DNA of 64,000 bases from the NCBI RefSeq assembly GCF_002749975.1, contig NZ_PEIG01000004.1, positions 62,001 to 126,000 of the forward strand, given 5' to 3'. Below the pieces are notes generated by a model, which saw only the letters and a program-made list of their open reading frames with translations, did no database searches and was not told the origin of the DNA. Shown here piece by piece: positions 19,501-28,231 of this stretch. Position numbers and translations under genes: made by a program. Origin of the DNA: Gloeocapsopsis sp. IPPAS B-1203 (GTDB taxonomy: Bacteria > Cyanobacteriota > Cyanobacteriia > Cyanobacteriales > Chroococcidiopsidaceae). Each line of letters begins with the position of its first letter. The stretch's first letter is position 1.

Positions 19501-22195
19501 CACTAAATGGGCAGTACCGCAAGTCCCAACCTCTATTCAGTTTTGTAGTGATTTAGCAGATGTGTTAACAGGGGATAAAGAACCTTTAAGTTTATACTTG
19601 AGCGCAACTGAAAACCAAAATCCAACTATTGAAAAGCCTACCAACACTTGCTTAAAATCTATTCTGTGTAGCTGTTTAGCAGCAGTTGTCAAGGCATTAC
19701 CCGCAGACAAGCGTTTGAGAATCTTAGAAATTGGTGCGGGACATGGTATTGCAACAACAGAATTGCTCCCCATCTTGCCACCGAAAACAAACTATACCTT
19801 TACCGATGTGGGTGGGTGGTTCCTCCAAAAAGCGCAGCAAAAATTTAGTGCTTATCCCTTCGTTGACTATCGGTTATTAAATATCGAACAACCACCGACA
19901 ACCCAAGGCTTTGCACCCCACAGCTTTGATGTCATTGTGGCGGTTAATGTGCTGCATGTGACTCAACACTTAAGCGAAACCTTAGATCATGTGCGTTCTT
20001 TGCTAGCCCCTGGAGGATTACTACTACTTTGGGAAATCACCGAACCTCAATTAGAGTTTGATATTACCGATGCGTTGTTAATGAATCCATTAGCAGACGC
20101 ACAACGCAGTCGAGGAAATCCCTTTTTATCAACGCAACAGTGGCGAGAAATGCTATCTGCACATGGTTTTGCCAAAGTCGAGGCGTTTGATGAAACCGCA
20201 GTGTTTGCCGAACAGGTGTTAGTAGCTGAAGCATCACCGAATGGTTCCGCGAGTGCAGCGTTTACAGTGCCATTAGATGAGACAGAGGATAAAGCGGATA
20301 TCAATAATTGGTTTTATCTCCCGACTTGGAAGCGTACTCCACCATTACCACCATTTACATCTTACGTGTCGCACAATTCACCTGAAACATGGTTAGTGTT
20401 TGTTGATGATTGTGGTTTAGGCGATAAACTCGTTCAAAATTTAACACAAGCTGGTCAAGAGGTCATTGCTGTCAAGGCTGGTTGCGAATTTAGTGATGTT
20501 AACCAAAACACTCAGCAGAAATACATCCTCAACCCTCAACAACGTTCAGATTACGATCGCCTTTTTCAAGAATTACGCAGATTGGGTAAAATTCCCAGCA
20601 AGGTTATACATTTATGGAGCGTTACGCCCGATCAACAGGATGAGTCAATAGCGGAATTAGGTTTTTACAGCTTATTGTTTTTAGCTCAAGCAATTGGCGA
20701 GCAAAACTTTAACAATGAAATTGAAATTGGCATTGTCTCAAATCATATCCAAGACGTAACAGGCTCGGAGGTGCTGTGTCCCGAAAAAGCCTTGATTCTA
20801 GGATTTTGTCGCGTCATGCCACTAGAATACCCTAATATTACGTGTCGCAGCATTGATATAGATTTACTCGCAGCCGATTGGCAAGAAAAACAACTGATCG
20901 ACCATTTACTCACAGAATTAGTTGCCCAAACACCAGATCCCGCGATCGCTTATCGCGGACACCATCGCTGGTTGCAAACCTTTGAACCAATGCCCATAGA
21001 TCCTGTAGAAGCACCTCGCTTACGACAAGGAGGAGTCTATTTAATTACAGGTGGTTTGGGTGGTATTGGTTTAGCGTTGGCTGAGTATCTCGCCCAAACT
21101 GTAAAAGCAAAATTAGTTTTGGTTGGGCGATCGCATTTTCCCCATCGCGAAGAGTGGGTATCAACTCACACTCAAGATCCTTTTAGTGAAAAAATCCGCA
21201 AACTGCAAGCAATCGAAGCGCTGGGTGCAGAGGTGATGATTCACAGTGCCGATGTTGCAGATTATCAACAAATGGCTGTCGTCGTGCAGCAAGCAAAACA
21301 AAAGTTTGGTGCAATTCATGGAATCATTCATGCTGCCGCAGTTCCTGGAGGAGGTATGATTCAACTCAAGACACCTGCGGATATTGCGCAAGCCTTTGCC
21401 CCAAAAGTACAAGGAACGCAAGTACTTAATGCTTTGTTCCAAGATACTCACCTCGACTTCTTCGTACTTTGTTCATCACTCAGTTCATTTACTGGCACTC
21501 CAGGAATGGTAGACTATACTGCTGAAAATGCCTTCCTCGATGCCTTTGCCCACTGCAACACAAACCAAAATCGCCCCACAATCTCAATTAACTGGGATAG
21601 ATGGGATATCGGTATGGCGATCGCCGTAGAAGCACGACACAAACAGCTTACAGGTCAAAACTTAAGCCCAGCAATGAGTACAGCTGAAGGAATTGCAGCC
21701 TTTCGCCGGATTCTTGCCACAAGTCAAACTCCTCAAATTCTCGTTTACACCCAAAACATCCAAAACTTAACTCAGCCCAAAACCTCCAAACAGTCTTGGG
21801 ATGCACAATTAGCATTACGTAATTCTCAACCGACTCACCCGCGTCCGCAACTATTAAATCCCTATGTTACCCCCACTAACGAAATTGAGCAGAACCTTGT
21901 TCAGATTTGGCAACAACTTTTAGGTATCAATCAAATTGGCATTCACGACAACTTCTTTGAATTAGGCGGAGATTCATTATTTGCTACCCAACTAATAGCC
22001 CAAATTTGTAAAAACTTCCAAATCGAATTGCCTTACAGAAGTTTCTTCAACGCCCCAACAATCGCACAATTATCTGCAGAAATTTTACAACAATTAACTC
22101 AACTCACCGACGAACAAGAACTCGCAAAAGCTTTAGCTGAAATTGAACAACTTTCAAACGACGAAGCCCAAGCAATGCTTGCTTTGCAAGAATAA
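16511..22195 (+). CDS. Type I polyketide synthase, KS-AT-cMT-KR-ACP
   Basis: An 1894-residue extension module. KS: residues 10-440, with TACSTS (Cys182), AHGTGTSLGDP and NIGHLDAAAG. AT: about 530-840, with GHSIGE (Ser618) and HAFHSS, the malonyl-CoA signature. A C-methyltransferase lies at about 1010-1250, with SAM motif LEIGAGHG (about 1072). A structural KR half follows (1330-1490), then the catalytic KR with ITGGLGGIG (about 1511) and YTAEN. ACP: GGDSL (Ser1822). No DH or ER is seen. The expected action is two-carbon extension, alpha-methylation and ketoreduction, leaving a 2-methyl-3-hydroxyacyl unit after Ser. The KR has HAAAVPGGG where B-type KRs carry LDD, so I do not predict stereochemistry. 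It starts 8 bp inside the end of the NRPS upstream. The tail after ACP is acidic and helical (EQELAKALAEIEQL), like a docking segment. Confidence 0.95.
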   Translation: MNNSTTQYNGSEIAIIGMTGRFPGAKNVDEFWHNLQNGVESISFFSDAELLAAGVEPEFIRDPNFVKAQAILNDVELFDAHFFGFNPKEAEITDPQQRLFLECAWEALENAGYNSETYQGAVGVYAGVSFSSYLLNVYLNQDIFNSVDHLQMAIASDKDYLSTRVSYKLNLTGPSYTVQTACSTSLVAVHLACQSLLNGECDMALAGGVSISGSRKSGYIYKPAGIMSPDGHCRAFDAQAQGTVSGEGVGIVVLKRLEDALADGDTIHALIKGSAINNDGARKVSYTAPRIDGQAQVIKTAQAVAEVAPDTITYIEAHGTGTSLGDPIEIAALSQAFGTSSDKKGFCAIGSVKTNIGHLDAAAGVAGLIKTVLALKHKQIPPSLHFEQPNPEIDFVNSPFYVNTTLAEWFSDIPRRAGVSSFGIGGTNAHLILEEAPAVEVSHPSRSWHLLVLSAKSETALESATANLATYLVQNPHLNIADVAYTLQVGRRDFDYRRMCLCQNLADAISALNSASHYQKPCHRSVVFMFSPQGAQYAAMGRELYQTEPIFKQEIDRCCTSLMPHLGIDLRDILYTSTASEQLTQTAITQPALFITEYALAKLWMSWGIHPEAMIGHSIGEYVAAAIADVFSLEDALAVVALRGRLMQELPGGAMLSVQLPASEVKPLLGSTLSLAGINAPCLCVVAGTVEAIASLELELQAKGVGCRRLQTSHAFHSSMMEAIVEVFATQLQKFHLNPPQIPFISNVSGTWITPTQATDPNYWAAHLRQPVLFSPGISELLQQPERILLEVGPGRTLCTFALQHQQDGIVALSSLRHPQEQHSDVAFLLNTLGHLWQAGIKINWSGFYADQQRRHIPLPTYSFERQRFWIEPTRQLSAGMTDIWQSVIISGHQQANTSLAEIDTQTYLKKKQCLEQLCVAYINLTFQRLGAFSNPTRYSVTQLQERCRIIPRYAQLLHRWLDVLVERAQLQQTQDVFTNFVPCSTADFNELLAEVNTKWAVPQVPTSIQFCSDLADVLTGDKEPLSLYLSATENQNPTIEKPTNTCLKSILCSCLAAVVKALPADKRLRILEIGAGHGIATTELLPILPPKTNYTFTDVGGWFLQKAQQKFSAYPFVDYRLLNIEQPPTTQGFAPHSFDVIVAVNVLHVTQHLSETLDHVRSLLAPGGLLLLWEITEPQLEFDITDALLMNPLADAQRSRGNPFLSTQQWREMLSAHGFAKVEAFDETAVFAEQVLVAEASPNGSASAAFTVPLDETEDKADINNWFYLPTWKRTPPLPPFTSYVSHNSPETWLVFVDDCGLGDKLVQNLTQAGQEVIAVKAGCEFSDVNQNTQQKYILNPQQRSDYDRLFQELRRLGKIPSKVIHLWSVTPDQQDESIAELGFYSLLFLAQAIGEQNFNNEIEIGIVSNHIQDVTGSEVLCPEKALILGFCRVMPLEYPNITCRSIDIDLLAADWQEKQLIDHLLTELVAQTPDPAIAYRGHHRWLQTFEPMPIDPVEAPRLRQGGVYLITGGLGGIGLALAEYLAQTVKAKLVLVGRSHFPHREEWVSTHTQDPFSEKIRKLQAIEALGAEVMIHSADVADYQQMAVVVQQAKQKFGAIHGIIHAAAVPGGGMIQLKTPADIAQAFAPKVQGTQVLNALFQDTHLDFFVLCSSLSSFTGTPGMVDYTAENAFLDAFAHCNTNQNRPTISINWDRWDIGMAIAVEARHKQLTGQNLSPAMSTAEGIAAFRRILATSQTPQILVYTQNIQNLTQPKTSKQSWDAQLALRNSQPTHPRPQLLNPYVTPTNEIEQNLVQIWQQLLGINQIGIHDNFFELGGDSLFATQLIAQICKNFQIELPYRSFFNAPTIAQLSAEILQQLTQLTDEQELAKALAEIEQLSNDEAQAMLALQE

Positions 22196-22286
22196 TTTGT
22201 AATATCTAAACTCCTTTTGCAGAGGAAGAATAGCTTTGCAATATGTCTTCTCTACACCTTTGCAAGTCAACCACTCTAGAATTCAT

Positions 22287-23840
22287 ATGAATGATATTTC
22301 AGCCCGAGTTGCTGCACTTTCTCCAGAAAAACGCAAGCTACTCTTACAGAGTTTAAATAATAAAAAAGCTAGTGTTTCACCTCAAATCATCAAAACGCAT
22401 CGAGAAACAAATCGCTTTCCCCTTTCTTTTGCTCAACAAAGATTATGGTTTCTCGATCAATTACAACCAGGAAACCCAGCATTTAATATCTTCTTACCAA
22501 TACGCTTAACAGGACAATTAAATCTAAAAGCATTAAAACGTAGCTTTAACGAAGTCATCAACCGTCATGAAGCACTACGAACTATATTTACTCTTATCAA
22601 TGGAGAACCATTTCAAGTCATTATTCCCAATCTAGAATTAAACATACCTGTTATTGATTTACAACAATCTCCAGCAAGAGAAGCAGAAGTATTGCAACTA
22701 ACGCATCAAGCAGCACAGTTGCCGTTTAACTTAGCCAAAGCACCTTTACTACGAGTCACTTTACTACGACTAGCAACGACAGAACACGTTTTGCTATTAG
22801 CAATTCATCATATTATCGCTGACGGTTGGTCAATTGGCGTACTCACCCGCGAACTGAATATTCTTTACAAAAGCTTTTGTCAAAATCAACCTTCTCCACT
22901 TCCTGACTTACCAATTCAATACGTTGATTTTGCAGTTTGGCAACGACAGTGGTTGCAAGGAGAACATTTAGCAGCACAAATTAGATATTGGCAACATCAG
23001 CTAGCAAATATATCTGTACTTCAACTACCTACAGACTATCCGCGCCCGACAGTACAAACTTTTCGTGGTGCTAGACAAGCTTTTGTATTACCTAAACCTA
23101 CATTAGAAAAGCTAAAGGTAATTAATGCCCACAAAGGTATTACCTTGTTTATGACTCTGCTGGCAGCATTTCAATCTTTACTGTACTGGTACACAGGGCA
23201 AGAAGATATTGCGATCGGTACAGATATTGCTAATCGTAACCAATCAGAAACAAAAGATCTCATTGGTTTTTTTGCTAACCAATTAGTGCTGCGGACAAAT
23301 TTATCAGGGAACCCTACCTTTGAAGAGTTATTACAACGAGTACGCGAAATAACTGTAGATGCTTATGCAAATCAGGATTTATCATTTGATAAGTTAGTTG
23401 ATATTATCAATCCCGAACGCCGATTAAATCGTTCGCCACTTTTTCAAGTAAAAATTATTTTAGAAAATACTCAATCATCTAATTTAGATCTCACTGGCTT
23501 AACTGTAAGTCCAGCTAAACTTGAAAATCCAACAACTCAATTAGATTTGTTATTAGAGTTAACCGAAAAACAAGAGGGTTTAGTTGGTGTTTTAGAGTAC
23601 GATACAGATTTATTTAATGATACAACTGCAAGGCAAGTTTTAAATAATTTTGAAGCTATTTTACATCATATTATAGAACAACCCAATATCTACTTACAAG
23701 ATTTAATCAAAAAAATTACACAAAGCAATAAACAAAATGAACTAATTCAGAACCAAAAAACAAAAGCGGAATATCAGCAAAAACTAAAACTAATCAAGCG
23801 TAAAATCATTCAGACGCATAATATGGAGGTTGCAGAATGA
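22287..23840 (+). CDS. Stand-alone NRPS condensation domain protein
   Basis: A single C domain of about 517 residues with the usual N-terminal helix (LSPEKRKLLLQSL), FPLSFAQQRLWFLDQLQPG, and HHIIADGWS as active site. It should join the polyketide chain to the amino acid loaded by the interface-A-PCP protein at 24872. The last 50 residues are charged and helical, possibly a docking or linker element. The protein corresponds to the central part of the fusion at 3157-6930 and is followed by the same type of oxygenase, here as a separate gene overlapping by ATGA (stop 23838-23840, start 23837). Start choice: ATG 22287 gives the usual C-protein N-terminus; an upstream TTG at 22236 has a good AGGAAG ribosome site and would add 17 residues. 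Confidence 0.88.
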   Translation: MNDISARVAALSPEKRKLLLQSLNNKKASVSPQIIKTHRETNRFPLSFAQQRLWFLDQLQPGNPAFNIFLPIRLTGQLNLKALKRSFNEVINRHEALRTIFTLINGEPFQVIIPNLELNIPVIDLQQSPAREAEVLQLTHQAAQLPFNLAKAPLLRVTLLRLATTEHVLLLAIHHIIADGWSIGVLTRELNILYKSFCQNQPSPLPDLPIQYVDFAVWQRQWLQGEHLAAQIRYWQHQLANISVLQLPTDYPRPTVQTFRGARQAFVLPKPTLEKLKVINAHKGITLFMTLLAAFQSLLYWYTGQEDIAIGTDIANRNQSETKDLIGFFANQLVLRTNLSGNPTFEELLQRVREITVDAYANQDLSFDKLVDIINPERRLNRSPLFQVKIILENTQSSNLDLTGLTVSPAKLENPTTQLDLLLELTEKQEGLVGVLEYDTDLFNDTTARQVLNNFEAILHHIIEQPNIYLQDLIKKITQSNKQNELIQNQKTKAEYQQKLKLIKRKIIQTHNMEVAE

Positions 23841-24844
23841 AATCAGGGTTGCAAATCAATAACGCTAGAAAGCGTCAAGGCGTGTCTCAAGAAAAGTTAG
23901 TTGCAATTGCTGAACCAAATAAAAACTATCCATTGATCATTCAGCCAGTTATTAAAAATCTAGATCTAGCAGATTGGGCAATTGGCAACCAAGAATTTAT
24001 GACAACTAATTTGCTTAAATATGGCGTCATTCTTTTTCGGGGATTTAACGTTAGTACCGCGCCAGAGTTTGAAAGATTTAGTCGAGTTGTTTGTACCGAA
24101 TTATTTAATGCGAATGGAGAACATCCCCGCGAAAATATCGAAAATAATGTTTATACTCCAGTTTTTTATCCTGGCGATCGCAAGTTGCTGTGGCATAACG
24201 AAAATTCTTTCAATCATCACTATCCGATGAAGATTTTATTTTGTTGTCGGCAACCAGCACAACAAGGAGGAGAAACACCAATTGTTGATAGTCGCAAGGT
24301 TTTTGACTTAATTGACTCAAATATCAAGGAAATATTCATTAACAAAAATGTCATGTATGTTCGTAATTATGGCAATGGATTTGGTTTAAATTGGCAAACT
24401 GTTTTTCAAACATCAGATAAAGCAAAAGTTGAAGCTTATTGTCGGCAAAATTTCATCAATTTTGAATGGAAAGCTCATGGAGGATTACGAACTCGTGCAG
24501 TACGCCCCGCAGTTATTAAGCATCCAAAAACAAGCGAAATATCTTGGTTTAATCAAGCGCAACATTGGCATCCGGCTTGTTTAGATACAGATACACGAGA
24601 ATCTTTCTTTGCTTCCTTTGCAGAAGAGGATTTACCACGCAACTGCTACTACGCTGATGGTAGTCGAATAGAAGATTCAGTGATGAGAGAAATTTGTGCA
24701 GTTTATCAACAATTAGAAGTGAGTTTTCCTTGGCAAATAGGAGACGTTTTACTGCTTGATAATGTTTTAACAGCACACGCCCGCAATCCCTTTGTTGGAG
24801 AACGAAAATTACTCGTTGCAATGGGTGAAATGACTAGTTTTTAG
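23837..24844 (+). CDS. TauD/TfdA (SyrP-like) Fe(II)/2-oxoglutarate oxygenase, probable Asp/Asn beta-hydroxylase
   Basis: A 335-residue oxygenase homologous along its length to residues 925-1257 of the fusion at 3157-6930. The iron triad is visible: HNE (His120, Glu122) and a distal His314 in TAHARNPF, followed by the Arg/Lys segment that binds 2-oxoglutarate. QQGGETPIVD is the conserved strand after the first His. It begins on the ATGA overlap with the C gene, with GGAGG about 8 bp upstream, so the two are translationally coupled. It ends 27 bp before an NRPS gene that begins with an interface domain. By the logic of interface-associated siderophore hydroxylases, it should add a beta-hydroxyl to the amino acid held on that protein's PCP. 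The amino acid is Asn by code, or Asp. Confidence 0.9.
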   Translation: MKSGLQINNARKRQGVSQEKLVAIAEPNKNYPLIIQPVIKNLDLADWAIGNQEFMTTNLLKYGVILFRGFNVSTAPEFERFSRVVCTELFNANGEHPRENIENNVYTPVFYPGDRKLLWHNENSFNHHYPMKILFCCRQPAQQGGETPIVDSRKVFDLIDSNIKEIFINKNVMYVRNYGNGFGLNWQTVFQTSDKAKVEAYCRQNFINFEWKAHGGLRTRAVRPAVIKHPKTSEISWFNQAQHWHPACLDTDTRESFFASFAEEDLPRNCYYADGSRIEDSVMREICAVYQQLEVSFPWQIGDVLLLDNVLTAHARNPFVGERKLLVAMGEMTSF

Positions 24845-24871
24845 AATTTATAAAATTAATGGTAAGAAGCA

Positions 24872-27800
24872 ATGCAAAGTCAAATTCAAGGATTTCAGCT
24901 TTCTCCACAACAACAGCGTCTTTGGTTACTGCAAGAAAATAATCATACTTATTATGCTCAGTGTGCCATTCTTATTGAAGGCAATCTCGATGTCGAACTA
25001 TTGCGATCGGCTTTACAGAAAGTAGTCAATCGTCATGAAATTTTGCGGACAAATTTCCATCGCGCTTGGGGTATCAAAGTTCCCCTTCAGCTTATTAAAG
25101 ATGAGAATATCTCAATAAATATCCAAAATTTAGGAGATAATTACTGTGAAGTAGATATAAGTCAATTATTACAGCAAGCTAGACTAAATCAGTTGCATTG
25201 GGAGAAAGAGCCGCTACTATGTGTGTCTTTAATAAATTTATCTGTCAACAAATTGCTATTAATCAGTTTACCTGCGTTGTGTGCAGATTTAACAACGCTA
25301 CATAACCTTGTTCGCGAACTAGCTTGCTGCTATACAGATGAAGAAATAACCGACGAACCACTGCAATATGCGGATATCGCTGCATGGCAGAATGAATTAC
25401 TCACTGAAGCCAAAACAACATATTGGCAGCAGCCGGATATTTCTAGCTTAAAAAACTTACAATTAGTTAGTGAGAAACTTTGTACAGAAAACTCTGAATT
25501 TGAACCACAATTTATCAATTTACCAATTAATAATGATTTATTAGAAAAACTAAAACTAATTGCAGACAAGTATCAAGTTCCTTTAAACGGATTATTATTA
25601 ACTTGTTGGCAGATTTTACTATGGCGTTTGACAGGAAAATCTAATTTGCTACTGGGTATTGGTGTTGACGGACGTAACTATGAGGAATTAAAACCAGCAC
25701 TGGGTTTGTTGACAAAATATTTACCGCTTGTCTGTGAGTTAAAACCAGATTTTCAATTTAATGAGTTGATGTCACAGACAGAACAAATGACCAATGAAAT
25801 TGCAGAATGGCAAGAAAGTTTTATTTGGGAAGTAGAACATGAACCGCAGTTTTCATTCTTTCCGTTTTGTTACGAGTTTGCAGATTTACCAACGAAATAC
25901 TCTGCGGGTAATGTCTCTTTTTCTATCTGTCAGCGCTATGTTTGTACTGACCGATTTAAAGTAAAACTTAGCTGTTTTACACAAGACAACACGCTAAATG
26001 CAGAGTTTCACTATGATGCTAGTTTGTTAACAACCGAAGCTATTCAATGTTTAGCAGAACAGTTTCAATCGTTGTTGACGAGTGTTAGCCAAAATCCCGA
26101 AGCGGCGATAAAACGTTTAGATGTTCTTAGTCAAAGGGAACGAGAACAACTGTTATTTAAATTTAACGACACTCAAACTCCTCTATCAAAATACGAATGC
26201 GTTCATCATTGGTTTGAAGAACAATGTGCTACTACCCCCGATCGCATTGCAGTTATCTTTGGCGAACAACAATTAACCTACCACCAACTTAATAACCGTG
26301 CGAACCAACTAGCACATCACTTGCATTCATTGAAAATTGCACCCGACACTTTAATTGGTTTATATGTAGAACGTTCTCCCTTAATGCTAATTGGGCTATT
26401 GGGTATCCTCAAAGCAGGTGCAGCTTACGTTCCAATTGACCCCAGTTATCTCCCAGAACGTCAAGCTTATATCTTCAGAGATACGCAAACACCACTCGTA
26501 CTAACACAGCAATCTTTAACCGCAAATATCCTTGCAGATAATCTCAAAGTTGTTTGTCTGGATCGCGATTGGGATCTGATTGCTACCCAACCAACAGAAA
26601 ACCCTGTGACTTCCACAACCGCACTCAACTTAGCATATGTTATTTATACTTCTGGTTCCACAGGAGAACCGAAAGGAACTCTCATTCCGCATCGAGGTTT
26701 AGTTAACTACTTAAGCTGGGCGACTCAAGCGTATGCAGTTGCAGAAGGTACCGGAACGCTAGTTCATTCGTCGCTGGGGTTTGACCTAACGATTACCAGC
26801 TTATTTACACCATTATTGGTAGGAAATCAAGTTGAACTTTTACCCGAAAGTCACGATCTAGAAAACCTTGCGACGACACTGAAAGAACGAAACAACCTCA
26901 GTCTTGTTAAACTGACACCTTCGCATCTCAAGTTACTCAGCCAACAACTATCACCTCACCAAGTTGCAGAGAGAACACGCACTTTTGTGATTGGTGGCGA
27001 AAACCTCACGTCAGAAAATATCACCTTTTGGCAAGACTTCGCCCCAGAGACAATCTTAGTAAACGAATATGGACCAACAGAAACCGTAGTTGGTTGCTGT
27101 ATTTACCAAGTACCCACAAACCTGCATCAATCCGGTTCAATTCCCATTGGAAAAGCGATCGCCAATACCCAACTTTATGTTTTAGACGAATACTTGCAAC
27201 CAGTACCGTTAGGCGTTATCGGCGAACTGTATATCGGAGGCGCAGGACTCGCACGCGGTTACTACAACCGTCCAGAATTAACCGCAGAAAAATTCGTTCC
27301 TCACCCCTACAGCAACGAACCAGGGGCGCGTCTTTACAAAACAGGCGACTTAGTTAAATTTCGACCGGATGGCTTGCTGGAGTTTCTCGGACGGATCGAC
27401 GAACAAGTCAAAATTCGCGGCTTCCGCATCGAACTAGGAGAAATTGAGTCTGCACTATTGCAGTATCCCGCAATCAAAGACTGCGTAGTTACAGTACGTC
27501 AAGAAGCAGAAAATGACCAACGTTTAATTGCTTACATTGTTCTCCAACAATCATCCTTTTCAATTGGTAATCTCAAAAAAATCCTGCAACAGCAAATCCC
27601 TGAATACATGATACCTTCAGTATTTATTACCTTGAAGGAATTACCATTAACAGCAAATGGTAAAGTGAATCGCCAAGAGTTACCATCACCAGATCAAGTA
27701 CGACCAGAACTCGATGAATTTTATGTTGCTCCGCGCAATTCAATCGAAGAAAAAATAGCTAAAATCTGGGCACAAATCTTGAAATTAGAGCGAATCGGTA

Positions 27801-28036
27801 TCCACGATAACTTCTTTGATTTAGGAGGACATTCTTTACTCATAACTCAAGTAATATCCCGTTTACGTGATGTTTTTGATGTAGAAATCTTCGTCCAGCA
27901 AATGTTTGAGACACCCACAATCGCCGATTTAGCACTCATTGTGACACAAAAGCTTGCCGAACAAACCAATGCAGAAATTTTAGCTCAAGCTTTAGCTGAA
28001 TTAGACCTACTAGAAGAACATAAGAATCAACTTTAA
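24872..28036 (+). CDS. NRPS module, interface C*-A(Asn/Asp)-PCP
   Basis: A 1054-residue paralogue of the first module of 6946-16518; both start with the same kind of peptide (MQSQIQGFQLSPQQQRLW). The C-like domain (1-425) has SLPALCAD at 132-139 in place of HHxxxDG, so it is unlikely to condense and probably recruits the oxygenase encoded just upstream. The A domain (about 440-940) has YTSGSTGEPKG and a code of about DLTKVGEVGK. Glu in place of His at position 322 makes this an Asn-type rather than Asp-type code. The PCP has GGHSL with Ser988. The real condensation must come from the free C protein at 22287-23840, so this module is spread over three genes. Asn versus Asp should be read cautiously, since the two codes differ by few positions. 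Confidence 0.93.
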   Translation: MQSQIQGFQLSPQQQRLWLLQENNHTYYAQCAILIEGNLDVELLRSALQKVVNRHEILRTNFHRAWGIKVPLQLIKDENISINIQNLGDNYCEVDISQLLQQARLNQLHWEKEPLLCVSLINLSVNKLLLISLPALCADLTTLHNLVRELACCYTDEEITDEPLQYADIAAWQNELLTEAKTTYWQQPDISSLKNLQLVSEKLCTENSEFEPQFINLPINNDLLEKLKLIADKYQVPLNGLLLTCWQILLWRLTGKSNLLLGIGVDGRNYEELKPALGLLTKYLPLVCELKPDFQFNELMSQTEQMTNEIAEWQESFIWEVEHEPQFSFFPFCYEFADLPTKYSAGNVSFSICQRYVCTDRFKVKLSCFTQDNTLNAEFHYDASLLTTEAIQCLAEQFQSLLTSVSQNPEAAIKRLDVLSQREREQLLFKFNDTQTPLSKYECVHHWFEEQCATTPDRIAVIFGEQQLTYHQLNNRANQLAHHLHSLKIAPDTLIGLYVERSPLMLIGLLGILKAGAAYVPIDPSYLPERQAYIFRDTQTPLVLTQQSLTANILADNLKVVCLDRDWDLIATQPTENPVTSTTALNLAYVIYTSGSTGEPKGTLIPHRGLVNYLSWATQAYAVAEGTGTLVHSSLGFDLTITSLFTPLLVGNQVELLPESHDLENLATTLKERNNLSLVKLTPSHLKLLSQQLSPHQVAERTRTFVIGGENLTSENITFWQDFAPETILVNEYGPTETVVGCCIYQVPTNLHQSGSIPIGKAIANTQLYVLDEYLQPVPLGVIGELYIGGAGLARGYYNRPELTAEKFVPHPYSNEPGARLYKTGDLVKFRPDGLLEFLGRIDEQVKIRGFRIELGEIESALLQYPAIKDCVVTVRQEAENDQRLIAYIVLQQSSFSIGNLKKILQQQIPEYMIPSVFITLKELPLTANGKVNRQELPSPDQVRPELDEFYVAPRNSIEEKIAKIWAQILKLERIGIHDNFFDLGGHSLLITQVISRLRDVFDVEIFVQQMFETPTIADLALIVTQKLAEQTNAEILAQALAELDLLEEHKNQL

Positions 28037-28231
28037 TTAATCCAAATTCCTGTTAACAAAATGTATCAAAAAAGAAAACTTTAGATATATGGCATTCCCA
28101 CATCACTAGTGAAACTTCTCTTTACTCTTTTCTCTGCGTCTCTACAGTTCGTTAAAAAATAGTTTTCACAAATCAGATAGGAGTGCTATAACTCTTCAAA
28201 ATAAATTTGTATAGTCAAATAATAGAAATAA

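Noticed and set aside
23820-23850. Possible frameshift that would fuse the C and TauD genes as in the paralogue
   Set aside because: The ATGA overlap has a good GGAGG ribosome site 8 bp upstream of the TauD start, and the C protein ends naturally. Real gene fission is the simpler reading, though a read check would settle it.
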